The position numbers were made by a program, and so were the translations under genes. The notes beneath the pieces are model-generated. The model had not been told where the DNA came from, ran no database searches, and saw only the letters and a program-made list of their open reading frames with translations. From assembly GCF_021021435.1 (NCBI RefSeq), contig NZ_JAINWI010000005.1, positions 265,237 to 329,236 of the forward strand: 64,000 nucleotides of DNA, read 5' to 3'. Source of the stretch: Seohaeicola saemankumensis. GTDB taxonomy: Bacteria; Pseudomonadota; Alphaproteobacteria; Rhodobacterales; Rhodobacteraceae. Position 1 is the stretch's first letter. Each line of letters begins with the position of its first letter. Shown here one piece after another: positions 1 to 6,879 of the stretch.

Positions 1-455
1 ATCCAGTCGCGCACGGGCAAAGCCACCAGTTCGCCCATCGTGAGGATCACCAGCGGCATTGCGGCTGCGGCCGATATCCACATCCTGCGCGTGAAATCTG
101 TCAGCTCTTCGCTGGGCGCGTCCGATGGCACCATTGGCTCAAGCGCCATGCCGCAGATCGGGCAAGCGCCGGGTGCGTCGCGGATGATCTCCGGGTGCAT
201 CGGACAGGTGTATTGCGCGTTGTCCTTCTTAGCGGTCTTCCGGCGCGCCGCACGACCAGATGCATAGAACCATGGATCAGCCTTGAACTTCTGCTGGCAT
301 GTCTCAGAGCAGAAATGAAAGGTTTCACCATCAAACGCCGCGCGATGCCCGTCGGCTTTGATCGCAACCGTCATCCCGCAGACCGGATCTTTGGCCGTAT
401 TTGCCTCTGGCGGAATGTCGAGTGTAGCTTGATTTTCATGTTCCATGTTTTGCAT
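1..455 (-). CDS. copA: Copper-translocating P-type ATPase, N-terminal part (runs off the window)
   Basis: Only the first ~151 residues are in the window; the frame is open to base 1. Two soft-metal modules are visible: a YHS-type domain (DPVCGM at residues 23-28, then C49 and C53) and a heavy-metal-binding domain (CPMHPE at 84-89, PGACPICGM at 95-103), followed by the start of the first membrane segment (about 120-145). This YHS plus CPMHP arrangement is typical of CopA/CopB-like P1B ATPases that pump copper or silver out of the cytoplasm. The ATG at 455 and one three codons downstream (446) are both possible starts. It is the last visible member of a leftward copper-resistance gene series. 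The catalytic domain lies outside, so ion specificity is inferred from the N-terminal modules and neighbours. Confidence 0.9.
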   Translation of the reverse strand, partial: MQNMEHENQATLDIPPEANTAKDPVCGMTVAIKADGHRAAFDGETFHFCSETCQQKFKADPWFYASGRAARRKTAKKDNAQYTCPMHPEIIRDAPGACPICGMALEPMVPSDAPSEELTDFTRRMWISAAAAMPLVILTMGELVALPVRDW

Positions 456-516
456 GCCTTTCAAATTTTTTCTGCGGCTTTCGAGGCCCCCAGCGCCGCG
501 TCAGACGCCAACAATC

Positions 517-1200
517 TCAAGGTTGGTGGTTGGCACCCTCTTGCGGCTTTCTGCGCAGCGCCACCCACAGAAGCGGTGCCCCCGTCACAAGCCCAAGGCC
601 AGCCACAGCCCAGGTTATCCGGCCCAGTTCCCCACTGACCGCTTGACCGCCGAAATGCGCAAGCAGGAAGCTGGCCGGAATGATGCCTGCCAATGTGGCG
701 CAGGCGAACCGCCATGCGTGAAGGTGGCTGAGGCCGGCAGCATAGCTGATCATGTCGAAGGACACGAAGGGCATCAGGCGGCTGGCGAAGACCGTGGCCG
801 TCAGAGCGCTCTGTGACCCCAGAAGCCCGGCATCGAGCTTGTCTCCGAATACCCGCCGCAAGACGTCGTGCCCCAGAACCCGCGCCAGTGCAAACGCGAT
901 CAACGCCCCCAGTTCGGCCCCGATCACGATCAAGACCGTGCCCCAAATATGCCCATAGGCCGCGCCCGCCGCCAATGCGATCGGCGCGCTGGGGATCGGG
1001 CTGGCCACGACCGCGAATGTCATCAGTGTAACGATCACAAGGGGCCCCCAGAGACCCGTCTGGGCAACTAAGCTGTCGATACGGTCACCGTCCAGCAGCC
1101 GGTCAGCTTCGTATAAGGCCGACGGCGCGAACAGCCAAAGACCGAAAAGGGCCACTCCAAGAAGTGCGAGTGCTGCGACAGTGGCGGTCCGAGGGGTCAC
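517..1200 (-). CDS. TVP38/TMEM64 (VTT-domain) membrane protein
   Basis: A protein of about 227 residues with several hydrophobic segments. A VTT/SNARE-associated region is recognised by SPIPSAPIALAAG, GAELGALIAFALAR, RLMPFVSFDMISYAAG and a late IIPASFLLAHFG stretch. The family (DedA-like, TVP38/TMEM64) sits in the inner membrane; its bacterial role is unsettled, with proposals in lipid scrambling, proton-coupled transport and metal or redox stress. I chose the GTG at 1200 because it lies 1 nt past the stop of the DUF302 gene, giving a tight operon junction. An ATG at 1257 in the same frame would overlap that gene by 56 nt and adds residues with no family character. A role in the neighbouring copper genes is inference from position. 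Confidence 0.8.
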   Translation of the reverse strand: MTPRTATVAALALLGVALFGLWLFAPSALYEADRLLDGDRIDSLVAQTGLWGPLVIVTLMTFAVVASPIPSAPIALAAGAAYGHIWGTVLIVIGAELGALIAFALARVLGHDVLRRVFGDKLDAGLLGSQSALTATVFASRLMPFVSFDMISYAAGLSHLHAWRFACATLAGIIPASFLLAHFGGQAVSGELGRITWAVAGLGLVTGAPLLWVALRRKPQEGANHQP

Positions 1201-1201
1201 G

Positions 1202-1588
1202 TCAGATCGCAGCGATGGCTTTGGCCAGAAGGTCGCGCACGTCTCCTGCCACCGCAATCAACTTCGCGTTCTCTATCGCCTGCATAGAAGCCACGGGATC
1301 AATCGCGCTGACCTCCACGCCGCCCTCGACCGCGCGCAGGATGACGTTGCAGGGCAGCATCGCGCCGACACGCGGTTCGATCCCGATGGCCTGATAGGCC
1401 ATGGTCGGATTGCAAGCCCCGAGGATGCGATAGGCTGGCATGTCTGCGTCCAGCTTGGCCTTCATGGTCTTTTGCACGTCGATTTCGGTCAATACTCCAA
1501 ATCCATTATCGAAAAGGGCCTTGCGCGTGCTGGTGTCGATTTCGTCGATAGTCGCCCCGGTCATCAACCGAGTGATGGTATAAGTCAT
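1202..1588 (-). CDS. DUF302 domain protein
   Basis: 128 residues with no signal peptide. It matches the DUF302 fold: an N-terminal stretch with TIDEIDTSTRKALFDNGFGV, a central ILGACNPTMAYQAI and a C-terminal DPVASM segment. DUF302 proteins are small alpha/beta proteins often found next to copper or sulfur genes; no reaction is established. The Cys in LGACNP is common in the family. It lies 17 nt downstream of the 34-residue membrane peptide gene and abuts the VTT gene, so the three are probably one transcript with copA. Family assignment is firm, function unknown. Confidence 0.85.
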   Translation of the reverse strand: MTYTITRLMTGATIDEIDTSTRKALFDNGFGVLTEIDVQKTMKAKLDADMPAYRILGACNPTMAYQAIGIEPRVGAMLPCNVILRAVEGGVEVSAIDPVASMQAIENAKLIAVAGDVRDLLAKAIAAI

Positions 1589-1605
1589 GCTGTTCTCTTT
1601 CCTGT

Positions 1606-1710
1606 CTACTTGCGCAGATACTTGATCAGCGCGGCAATCATCAGGCCGACAAGGATCAGGATGATGATCATCCAGATCCCGCCGAAACCCATGCCATATC
1701 CGTTCATCAT
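1606..1710 (-). CDS. 34-residue single-span membrane peptide
   Basis: A short reading frame starting at the ATG at 1710 and ending in TAG at 1606-1608. The product begins MMNGYGMGFGGIW, continues as one strongly hydrophobic segment (about residues 13-29, rich in Ile, Leu and Met) and ends in KYLRK, the usual positive-inside end of a membrane anchor. A strong ribosome-binding site (AGGAAAGGA) lies 7 nt before the start, the best evidence that it is translated. The Met-rich, Gly-rich N-terminus might face the periplasm. It opens the DUF302-VTT-copA series. I do not recognise a family; short Met/Gly-rich membrane peptides occur in some copper loci. Confidence 0.6.
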   Translation of the reverse strand: MMNGYGMGFGGIWMIIILILVGLMIAALIKYLRK

Positions 1711-1756
1711 GTCGGACGTCCTTTCCTGAGCTGTGACGTGCCGCCCTGAGTCAACG

Positions 1757-1773
1757 CCCTACGGCCTGTAGGG
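1757..1773 (-). promoter_or_regulatory. MerR/CueR-type dyad upstream of the 34-residue peptide gene
   Basis: CCCTAC (1757-1762) and GTAGGG (1768-1773) form a perfect inverted repeat with a 5-nt spacer in the 189-nt gap upstream of the DUF302/VTT/copA genes. This size and geometry fit the operator of a MerR-family metal sensor. On the minus strand it lies between a poor -35-like element (TGGAAC) and a weak -10, so the promoter itself is uncertain. Confidence 0.4.
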
Positions 1774-1899
1774 TTCCAGATCTCGGTCCCCTGGCGTTCG
1801 CGCGGGCAGGGGGAACATCGCCTGTCATCCTATCACATGCAGGGCTGCCGATGTGACAAATCTGCGTGCCTAAATACGTCCTATCGGAGCGCGAAAGCC

Positions 1900-2325
1900 T
1901 CAATTGATCCCGTTTTCGCGTTGGAGGGCGCGGATATAGGCCACGATGTCTATTACCTCGGCCTCGGTTACACCCTCAACTGGCGGCATGTCGCCAAAGC
2001 GCCAGTGATGCGCCCGCACACCGTTTTGTGCGGCCAGCAGAAAGGATGCATCGCCGCGATGGCTAGGTTCATAGATCTTGTGGACAAGCGGCGGCGCGAT
2101 ATCCTGCCTGCCCTGCGCGTTGGTCCCGTGGCAACTGGCGCAGGCGGTATCAAAGGCGCGCTGGCCCATCTGCTCCTGTTCGCTGACACTGGTGGGGACC
2201 TGCACGGCGACCATCGCATCCCCTCCAAGCGGGGGGTCGGTCGTCGGGGTATCAGGGGGTTGCGTCAGAAGGAATGCCCAAGCGGTCGTAGCCAGAAGAG
2301 CAATCCCGAATAGGGCGCGTTTCAT
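1900..2325 (-). CDS. Small periplasmic c-type cytochrome
   Basis: 141 residues: an N-terminal hydrophobic export or anchor segment (residues about 4-20), a linker and a class I cytochrome c domain with CASCH at 62-66 (heme attachment C62, C65 and proximal H66) and a probable distal Met in GDMPPVEGV (M113). The start at 2325 is preceded by AAGGA at suitable spacing; longer in-frame starts add only charged residues upstream. Such cytochromes often lie beside multicopper oxidase and CusF-like genes in copper loci and could take electrons from periplasmic Cu(I) oxidation, but that link is inferred from context. It lies 74 nt downstream of the CusF-like gene and may share its transcript. Confidence 0.9.
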   Translation of the reverse strand: MKRALFGIALLATTAWAFLLTQPPDTPTTDPPLGGDAMVAVQVPTSVSEQEQMGQRAFDTACASCHGTNAQGRQDIAPPLVHKIYEPSHRGDASFLLAAQNGVRAHHWRFGDMPPVEGVTEAEVIDIVAYIRALQRENGIN

Positions 2326-2399
2326 TGAATGTCCTTCTTGCCTTGGGCGCACATCTGACCGTTCAGCGGGTCAGATGCGCGCCATGTTTGGTCATGCGC

Positions 2400-2681
2400 T
2401 CATTTCAGGGCGGTGACCTTCAACTTGCCTTCGACGCGGTCGGCGGTGAACTCGATCTCGTCACCCTCGGCCATTTGGGCAATCACATCTTCATCGGCGC
2501 GGAACACCATCGTCATGGCGGGCATGTCGAGACTGACCAGTTCTTCGTGGATGATCGTGACCTTTCCGGCCTCGGCATCGACTTTCTTGACGACTCCTTT
2601 GGTGAAGGTTTCGGCAAAGGCCAGCGTGCTGGTCAGGGTCAGCGCGAGGGTGGTCATGGTAAGTATCTTGAGGGTTTTCAT
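2400..2681 (-). CDS. CusF-like periplasmic copper-binding protein
   Basis: 93 residues: a signal peptide ending near AFA (residue 23) and a small OB-fold with the CusF copper motif, here H45 then DMPAMTM (M56, M58). In E. coli CusF, Cu(I)/Ag(I) is held by one His and two Met and capped by a Trp. The residue aligned with that Trp is Met53 here, a variant seen in other CusF relatives. The protein would chaperone periplasmic copper towards an efflux system or the oxidase. It is 24 nt downstream of the cupredoxin gene and almost certainly cotranscribed with it. Confidence 0.88.
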   Translation of the reverse strand: MKTLKILTMTTLALTLTSTLAFAETFTKGVVKKVDAEAGKVTIIHEELVSLDMPAMTMVFRADEDVIAQMAEGDEIEFTADRVEGKLKVTALK

Positions 2682-2705
2682 GCTGGTGTCCTTTCGGTAA
2701 GGGGA

Positions 2706-3182
2706 TCATTTGACAGTGATCGGGCCATGCATCCCGGCGTCGTAATGGCCGGGGATCAGGCAGGCGAATTCGAAAGTGCCCTTGTTGGCGAAGGTCCAGA
2801 GGATCTCGCCCTTGGCACCGGGTTCAAGGCGCACGGCGTTCGGATCGTCATGCTCCATTTCAGGGAATTTTTCCATGAGCGCCTTGTGCTCGACATTCTT
2901 GTCGAGGGAATCCATCACGAATTCATGGTCGAGTTCGCCTGCATTGGTCACGACGATGCGCACGGTTTCGCCCGCCGTAAAGTCCAGTTGGGCGGGCTCG
3001 AACACCATCGCGCCGTCTTCGGTCTCGCGCATTGTGACGTCGATGGTGCGATCTGCGTCACCGTCAGCAGGGAAGCCGATGGCCATCATGTCGTGGCCAT
3101 GTCCGCCTGCATGGGTGCCGGCGGCAAAGGCGGCGCTGCCCAGCGTCAGGGCAAAGGCCGTGCCGAGGAAGAGTGTTTTCAT
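2706..3182 (-). CDS. Cupredoxin-domain copper protein
   Basis: 158 residues: a signal peptide (cleavage near AFAAG, residues 19-21), a His/Gly/Met-rich mature N-terminus (THAGGHGHDMM), then a cupredoxin domain with the type 1 copper ligand set H86 (LDHEF), C141, H146 and M151 (FACLIPGHYDAGM). It resembles the cupredoxins linked to copper resistance (CopI or plastocyanin-like), acting in the periplasm as copper store or electron carrier. The ATG at 3182 has AGGACC upstream and begins a clear signal peptide; an in-frame start at 3269 would overlap the upstream oxidase gene. It lies 40 nt downstream of that oxidase gene. Confidence 0.9.
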   Translation of the reverse strand: MKTLFLGTAFALTLGSAAFAAGTHAGGHGHDMMAIGFPADGDADRTIDVTMRETEDGAMVFEPAQLDFTAGETVRIVVTNAGELDHEFVMDSLDKNVEHKALMEKFPEMEHDDPNAVRLEPGAKGEILWTFANKGTFEFACLIPGHYDAGMHGPITVK

Positions 3183-3222
3183 CTTTGGGGTCCTTCTGGT
3201 TGTGATATCTGACGGCATGGCA

Positions 3223-4581
3223 TTAGCCCTTGTCGCCGGGTCTTGGGGTGAGGCGGGTCTTCGCGTCATTCACACGGCTGAATTCAGGCAACTCACCCGT
3301 CCATTCATAGGCCTGCTCGCCGGGCGGGTTTTCATACCAGCCGGGATCGCTGTAATCGTCTGGGGCGATCCCTTCGCGCACCTTGACGACCGAGAACATG
3401 CCGCCCATTTCAATGGGACCATGCGGGCCCCAGCCGGTCATCATCGGCACGGTGTTGTCGGGCAGCTCCATTTCCATCGTGCCCATATCCGCCATGCCAG
3501 CCGTGCCCATCGGCATGTATTCGGGCTGGAAGCTGCGGATCTTGCGCGTGAGGTCGGCCTTGTTCACGCCGATGAAGGTGGGCACATCATGGCCCATCGC
3601 GTTCATGGTGTGATGCGACTTGTGGCAATGGATCGCCCAATCGCCCAAGTGATCAGCCGTAAACTCATAAGCGCGCATCGCGCCCACCGGAATGTCGATG
3701 GAGACTTCGGGCCATTGCGCGCTTTCAGGCACCCAGCCGCCATCGGTGCAGGTGACCTTGAAGTCATAGCCATGCATGTGGATCGGATGGTTCGTCATCG
3801 TGAGGTTGCCCACACGCACGCGGACCCGGTCGCCCTTGTTGACGACCAGAGGGTCGATATCAGGGAAGATCCGGCTGTTCCATGTCCACAGGTTGAAATC
3901 GGTCATCGTCATGATGCGCGGCACATAGGTCCCGGGGTCGATGTCGAAGGCGTTCAGCATGATCAGGAAATCGCGGTCCACGGGCTGGAAGGTCGGGTCC
4001 TTGGGATGCACGATGAACATGCCCATCATGCCCATTGCCATCTGCACCATCTCATCGGCATGGGGGTGATACATGAACGTGCCGGATTTGATCAGGTCGA
4101 ATTCGTAGACAAAGGTCTTGCCCGGCGGGATCGCCGGATGGCTGAGGCCGCCGACGCCGTCCATACCGGAGGGCAGGATCAGCCCGTGCCAGTGGATCGT
4201 CGTATGTTCAGGCAGCTTGTTGGTCACGAAGATGCGGACGCGGTCGCCCTCGACCGCCTCGATGGTGGGTCCCGTGGATTGGCCGTTATAGCCCCACAGA
4301 TGTGCGACCATGCCCTCGGCCAGTTCCCGCTCGACCGGCTCGGCAACAAGGTGGAATTCCTTGACGCCGTTGTTCATCCTGTATGGCAAGGTCCAGCCGT
4401 TCAGCGTGACCACGGGCGTGTAATCCGGCCCCGATGTGGGGCGCGGCGTAATCTGGGTCGCGGCGCTGTCCATGACGGCCGCTTCGGGCAGACCCATATT
4501 GGCGGTCTGTCCCCATGATCTGGAGGAGACAAGCGCTGCACCCGCGGCGCCCGCCCCCAGCAATTGACGTCTGTTCAACAT
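3223..4581 (-). CDS. Tat-exported multicopper oxidase (copper resistance)
   Basis: About 452 residues with an N-terminal Tat-like signal (NRRQLLGAG). All four copper-binding stretches are present: HWHG (130-133), YHPHAD (HPH 172-174), HPIHMH (265-270) and HCHKSHHTMNAM (318-329), so types 1, 2 and 3 copper sites look intact. A Met-rich segment follows (about 360-400: MPMGTAGMADMGTMEME), as in Cu(I)-oxidising members. It probably oxidises Cu(I) to the less toxic Cu(II) in the periplasm with O2 as acceptor. The ATG at 4581 has AAAGGA 8 nt upstream; the ATG at 4590 sits directly against that site and is less likely. It is closely coupled to the upstream TolC-type gene, whose stop at 4595 is 13 nt away. 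Confidence 0.93.
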   Translation of the reverse strand: MLNRRQLLGAGAAGAALVSSRSWGQTANMGLPEAAVMDSAATQITPRPTSGPDYTPVVTLNGWTLPYRMNNGVKEFHLVAEPVERELAEGMVAHLWGYNGQSTGPTIEAVEGDRVRIFVTNKLPEHTTIHWHGLILPSGMDGVGGLSHPAIPPGKTFVYEFDLIKSGTFMYHPHADEMVQMAMGMMGMFIVHPKDPTFQPVDRDFLIMLNAFDIDPGTYVPRIMTMTDFNLWTWNSRIFPDIDPLVVNKGDRVRVRVGNLTMTNHPIHMHGYDFKVTCTDGGWVPESAQWPEVSIDIPVGAMRAYEFTADHLGDWAIHCHKSHHTMNAMGHDVPTFIGVNKADLTRKIRSFQPEYMPMGTAGMADMGTMEMELPDNTVPMMTGWGPHGPIEMGGMFSVVKVREGIAPDDYSDPGWYENPPGEQAYEWTGELPEFSRVNDAKTRLTPRPGDKG

Positions 4582-4594
4582 CTTTTTCATCCTT

Positions 4595-6055
4595 TCAATG
4601 TTCGGCATCGCCAGCAGTGGCGAGGGCGGCGTTTGCGGAAGGTGAAGAGGCACCGGAGCCGCCGCCATAGATCGCGGCGGTCAGATCGGCCTCGGCCAGA
4701 AAGAAATCGCGCTTGGCGTTAGCGGCCTTCAACTCGGCCCCCAGCCTGTCGCGGGCGGCGCTGATCAATTCGAAAGTGCTGGTGATCATCCCGTTATAGG
4801 AGAGCAGCCCCTCCTCCTCGACCGCGGCGCGGAGCGGGACCAGAATATCGCGGTAATGCTGTGCGATTCGATGGGTGGCGCGGTAGCCAGCCTCGGCGGC
4901 GCGGGCCTCGGAGCGGATGTTCACGGCTTTCTGGGCCAGAACATTGGCCGCTTGCAGATAAGACAGTTCCGCCTTGCGCATGCGCGCCTTGCCGGTGTCG
5001 AAGATCGGGATCGCGAACTCCAGCTCAAGCTGCGGACTGACCTCGGTGCTCCTGCGGCCATCTTCGATCTCGCGTTCGGCTTCAACCCCAGCGATGAGTT
5101 CCAGATCGGTGACCAGACGCGTCCGGTCAGTGAGGCCAAAAGCCGCCGCCTGCGCCTCGAGATCCAGCTTGGCGACGCGCAGATCGACGCGGTTGTTCAG
5201 CGCCCGTGCCTCGACACCCGCGGCGGATCGGACGTTGTGCGGCAAGGCGGGCAGGGCATCGGGGACGAAATAGGAAACGTCGTCACCCCAAAGGCCCATC
5301 AGCCGCGTCAACTCTTCCTTGGCGCGGCTGGCGGTCAGCCGCGCCTGGGCAAGTTGACCTGCCAGTTCCGCGTTGAAGGCAAATTCGCGCGCCTGTCCTG
5401 CCTTGTTCAGGGCACCTGTCTCGCCCAAACGTTGCGCCAGTTCCGCGCCCGCGTCCGAAGTGACTTTGGCCCGTTGCAGATAACTGACGGTTTCAAAAGC
5501 CGCGACAGCGTTGATCCACGCTGCGCGGGTCTGGTTGGCCAGTGCCAATGTGTCATCAACGGCCCGCGCCTGAGCTGAGCGGAAGTTCACATCCGCCAGC
5601 TTCATGCGCTGCTGACGGGTTTGTGCGGCCAGCAGGTTGGACGCGATCATGCCCTCGATCGCGCGGTAGGCCCCAAGCTCGGCCGCTCCGATCCCCAACA
5701 CGCCGATCGATACGACCGGATTGACAGGCGTGGCTTCTTGCCATGCGGTGGCGGCTGAGAGGCCGATTTCGGAATAGGATGCCTGCAAGCCCTTGTTGTT
5801 CAGAAGTGCCACCTGCACCGCCGTGTCGGCAGAAATGGTCTTGCCCTGCACAAGGGCGCGCACCTCGCGCTGGATCGCTTCGTTCTCGGCCTGAGTCTGG
5901 GCAAAGGCTGTGCGCTTGCCAATGGCTGCGGATGTCTGGTCGGAGACGGCGGCAAATCCGGCATTGGGTGCGGTGTAGAGGTCCGGCACCGCGCTGGCAC
6001 AGGCGGCCAGCACCAAGGGCAGACTAATCGTGAGTGGGAGCATTGCAAGGCGCAT
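4595..6055 (-). CDS. TolC-family outer-membrane lipoprotein
   Basis: 486 residues with a lipoprotein signal (lipobox LAAC, Cys19) and the long helical repeats of outer-membrane efflux proteins: VQVALLNNKGLQASYSEIG near 80-100, a central coiled-coil region and IFDTGKARMRKAELSYLQAA in the second repeat. TolC-family lipoproteins of the CusC type form the outer-membrane duct of metal or drug efflux. Here no RND pump gene is adjacent; the partners in the operon are an oxidase and metal-binding proteins, as in cop-type clusters with a CopB-like outer-membrane component. Its start codon shares its A with the stop of the upstream small lipoprotein gene (TGATG at 6057-6053), so translation is probably coupled. 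Confidence 0.9.
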   Translation of the reverse strand: MRLAMLPLTISLPLVLAACASAVPDLYTAPNAGFAAVSDQTSAAIGKRTAFAQTQAENEAIQREVRALVQGKTISADTAVQVALLNNKGLQASYSEIGLSAATAWQEATPVNPVVSIGVLGIGAAELGAYRAIEGMIASNLLAAQTRQQRMKLADVNFRSAQARAVDDTLALANQTRAAWINAVAAFETVSYLQRAKVTSDAGAELAQRLGETGALNKAGQAREFAFNAELAGQLAQARLTASRAKEELTRLMGLWGDDVSYFVPDALPALPHNVRSAAGVEARALNNRVDLRVAKLDLEAQAAAFGLTDRTRLVTDLELIAGVEAEREIEDGRRSTEVSPQLELEFAIPIFDTGKARMRKAELSYLQAANVLAQKAVNIRSEARAAEAGYRATHRIAQHYRDILVPLRAAVEEEGLLSYNGMITSTFELISAARDRLGAELKAANAKRDFFLAEADLTAAIYGGGSGASSPSANAALATAGDAEH

Positions 6056-6276
6056 CAGTTACCCTCCGATTGTTCGTCATTGACCTGCCGCCAGTCGCGT
6101 GGCCCAGAGGGGATGCGGTCGGTGTGGCCCGCGAACGGGTCGCGGTAGGTCACGCGAGAGGTTCGCGCGACCTCGGTTACGGATTGCTGGTTGGCGATGT
6201 TCGGCAAGGGTGTGACGGCTTGTGAACATGCCCCCAATGCAAGGGCGCTTGCCCCTGCAAAAAGGTAGTATTTCAT
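6055..6276 (-). CDS. Small lipoprotein, function unknown
   Basis: 73 residues. The N-terminus is a lipoprotein signal (KYYLFAGASALALGACS, lipid-attachment Cys17); the remainder is polar and proline/arginine-containing, with no recognised domain. The ATG at 6276 begins the signal; a longer frame to 6318 adds a polar leader without a signal. It is translationally coupled to the TolC-family lipoprotein gene by a TGATG overlap, suggesting a partner of the outer-membrane component. I do not recognise a family. Confidence 0.65.
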   Translation of the reverse strand: MKYYLFAGASALALGACSQAVTPLPNIANQQSVTEVARTSRVTYRDPFAGHTDRIPSGPRDWRQVNDEQSEGN

Positions 6277-6353
6277 CTGGATACCCTGATCATTCGGTGT
6301 CCGTGCAAAAATGGACACATATCACAACGTTGATCCCGCCTGCGGGACCGCGA

Positions 6354-6758
6354 TCAGATCAGGTGTTTGGGGGGGCGGCGATGTTCAATCGGATCGAAAG
6401 GTGAAAAACTGGATAGCCAGGTCGCCTCGGGATCTGCTCTAGGGACATCTGGAAGTCCTGCTGCGGTCTGCGCGAGGACCGCTGCCGCGCAGATACCCTG
6501 ACAGCAGTTCGCTGTGTCTGTGGTCGTATCGCTGTCAGATGCGGTCAATTGACTCATAACATCTTCCACATCGTGATGAGCGTGAGCTCCATGGCCACCA
6601 TGATGCCTGTTCTCGGTATCCTGCGCCATTGCACTGCCATGCACCGATGAATGGGCATGTGCCGATGATGGCGGGTAAAGGATCAAGGACACAAGCAAGA
6701 CGGCGCAAAACAGCGCCTTTACCAGTCCGAAATTGATTGCCCTTGTGACCATGTTCAT
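6354..6758 (-). CDS. His-rich exported protein of the copper locus, unknown family
   Basis: About 134 residues. A signal peptide (residues ~10-35, ending in SSAHA) is followed by a His-rich stretch (RHHGGHGAHAHHD, 51-63), an acidic linker, a CCQGIC cluster (85-90) and a C-terminal HRRPPKH motif. His and Cys clusters point to periplasmic metal binding, but no catalytic domain is visible. The ATG at 6758 is preceded by GGACATTCA, nearly the same context as the cytochrome gene start; an ATG at 6773 is an alternative. It lies 78 nt upstream of the small lipoprotein and may be the first gene of the leftward copper operon. The layout resembles the His-rich protein at 8551-8904. Confidence 0.6.
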   Translation of the reverse strand: MNMVTRAINFGLVKALFCAVLLVSLILYPPSSAHAHSSVHGSAMAQDTENRHHGGHGAHAHHDVEDVMSQLTASDSDTTTDTANCCQGICAAAVLAQTAAGLPDVPRADPEATWLSSFSPFDPIEHRRPPKHLI

Positions 6759-6793
6759 TGAATGTCCGTTCATCCATCAGCTGTCAATGATCG

Positions 6794-6808
6794 ACCGATA
6801 GCTTCGGT
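6794..6808. promoter_or_regulatory. Short dyad in the promoter region of the copper operon
   Basis: ACCGA (6794-6798) and TCGGT (6804-6808) form a perfect 5-bp inverted repeat with a 5-nt spacer, about 36 nt upstream of the His-rich gene start. A regulator site is possible, but arms this short can arise by chance. Confidence 0.25.
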
Positions 6809-6879
6809 TTACTTTTTCGTGAAACGGGCGGTTTGCCGCTATTGCGGGGCGGTAGCACTTGATGGCGCGGCGGTTTGGT

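Noticed and set aside
2325..4518. Long plus-strand frames opposite the copper genes (295 and 580 codons)
   Set aside because: They run antisense to the cupredoxin and multicopper oxidase genes, which carry clear motifs and ribosome-binding sites; the antisense products are His/Arg-rich with no domain.
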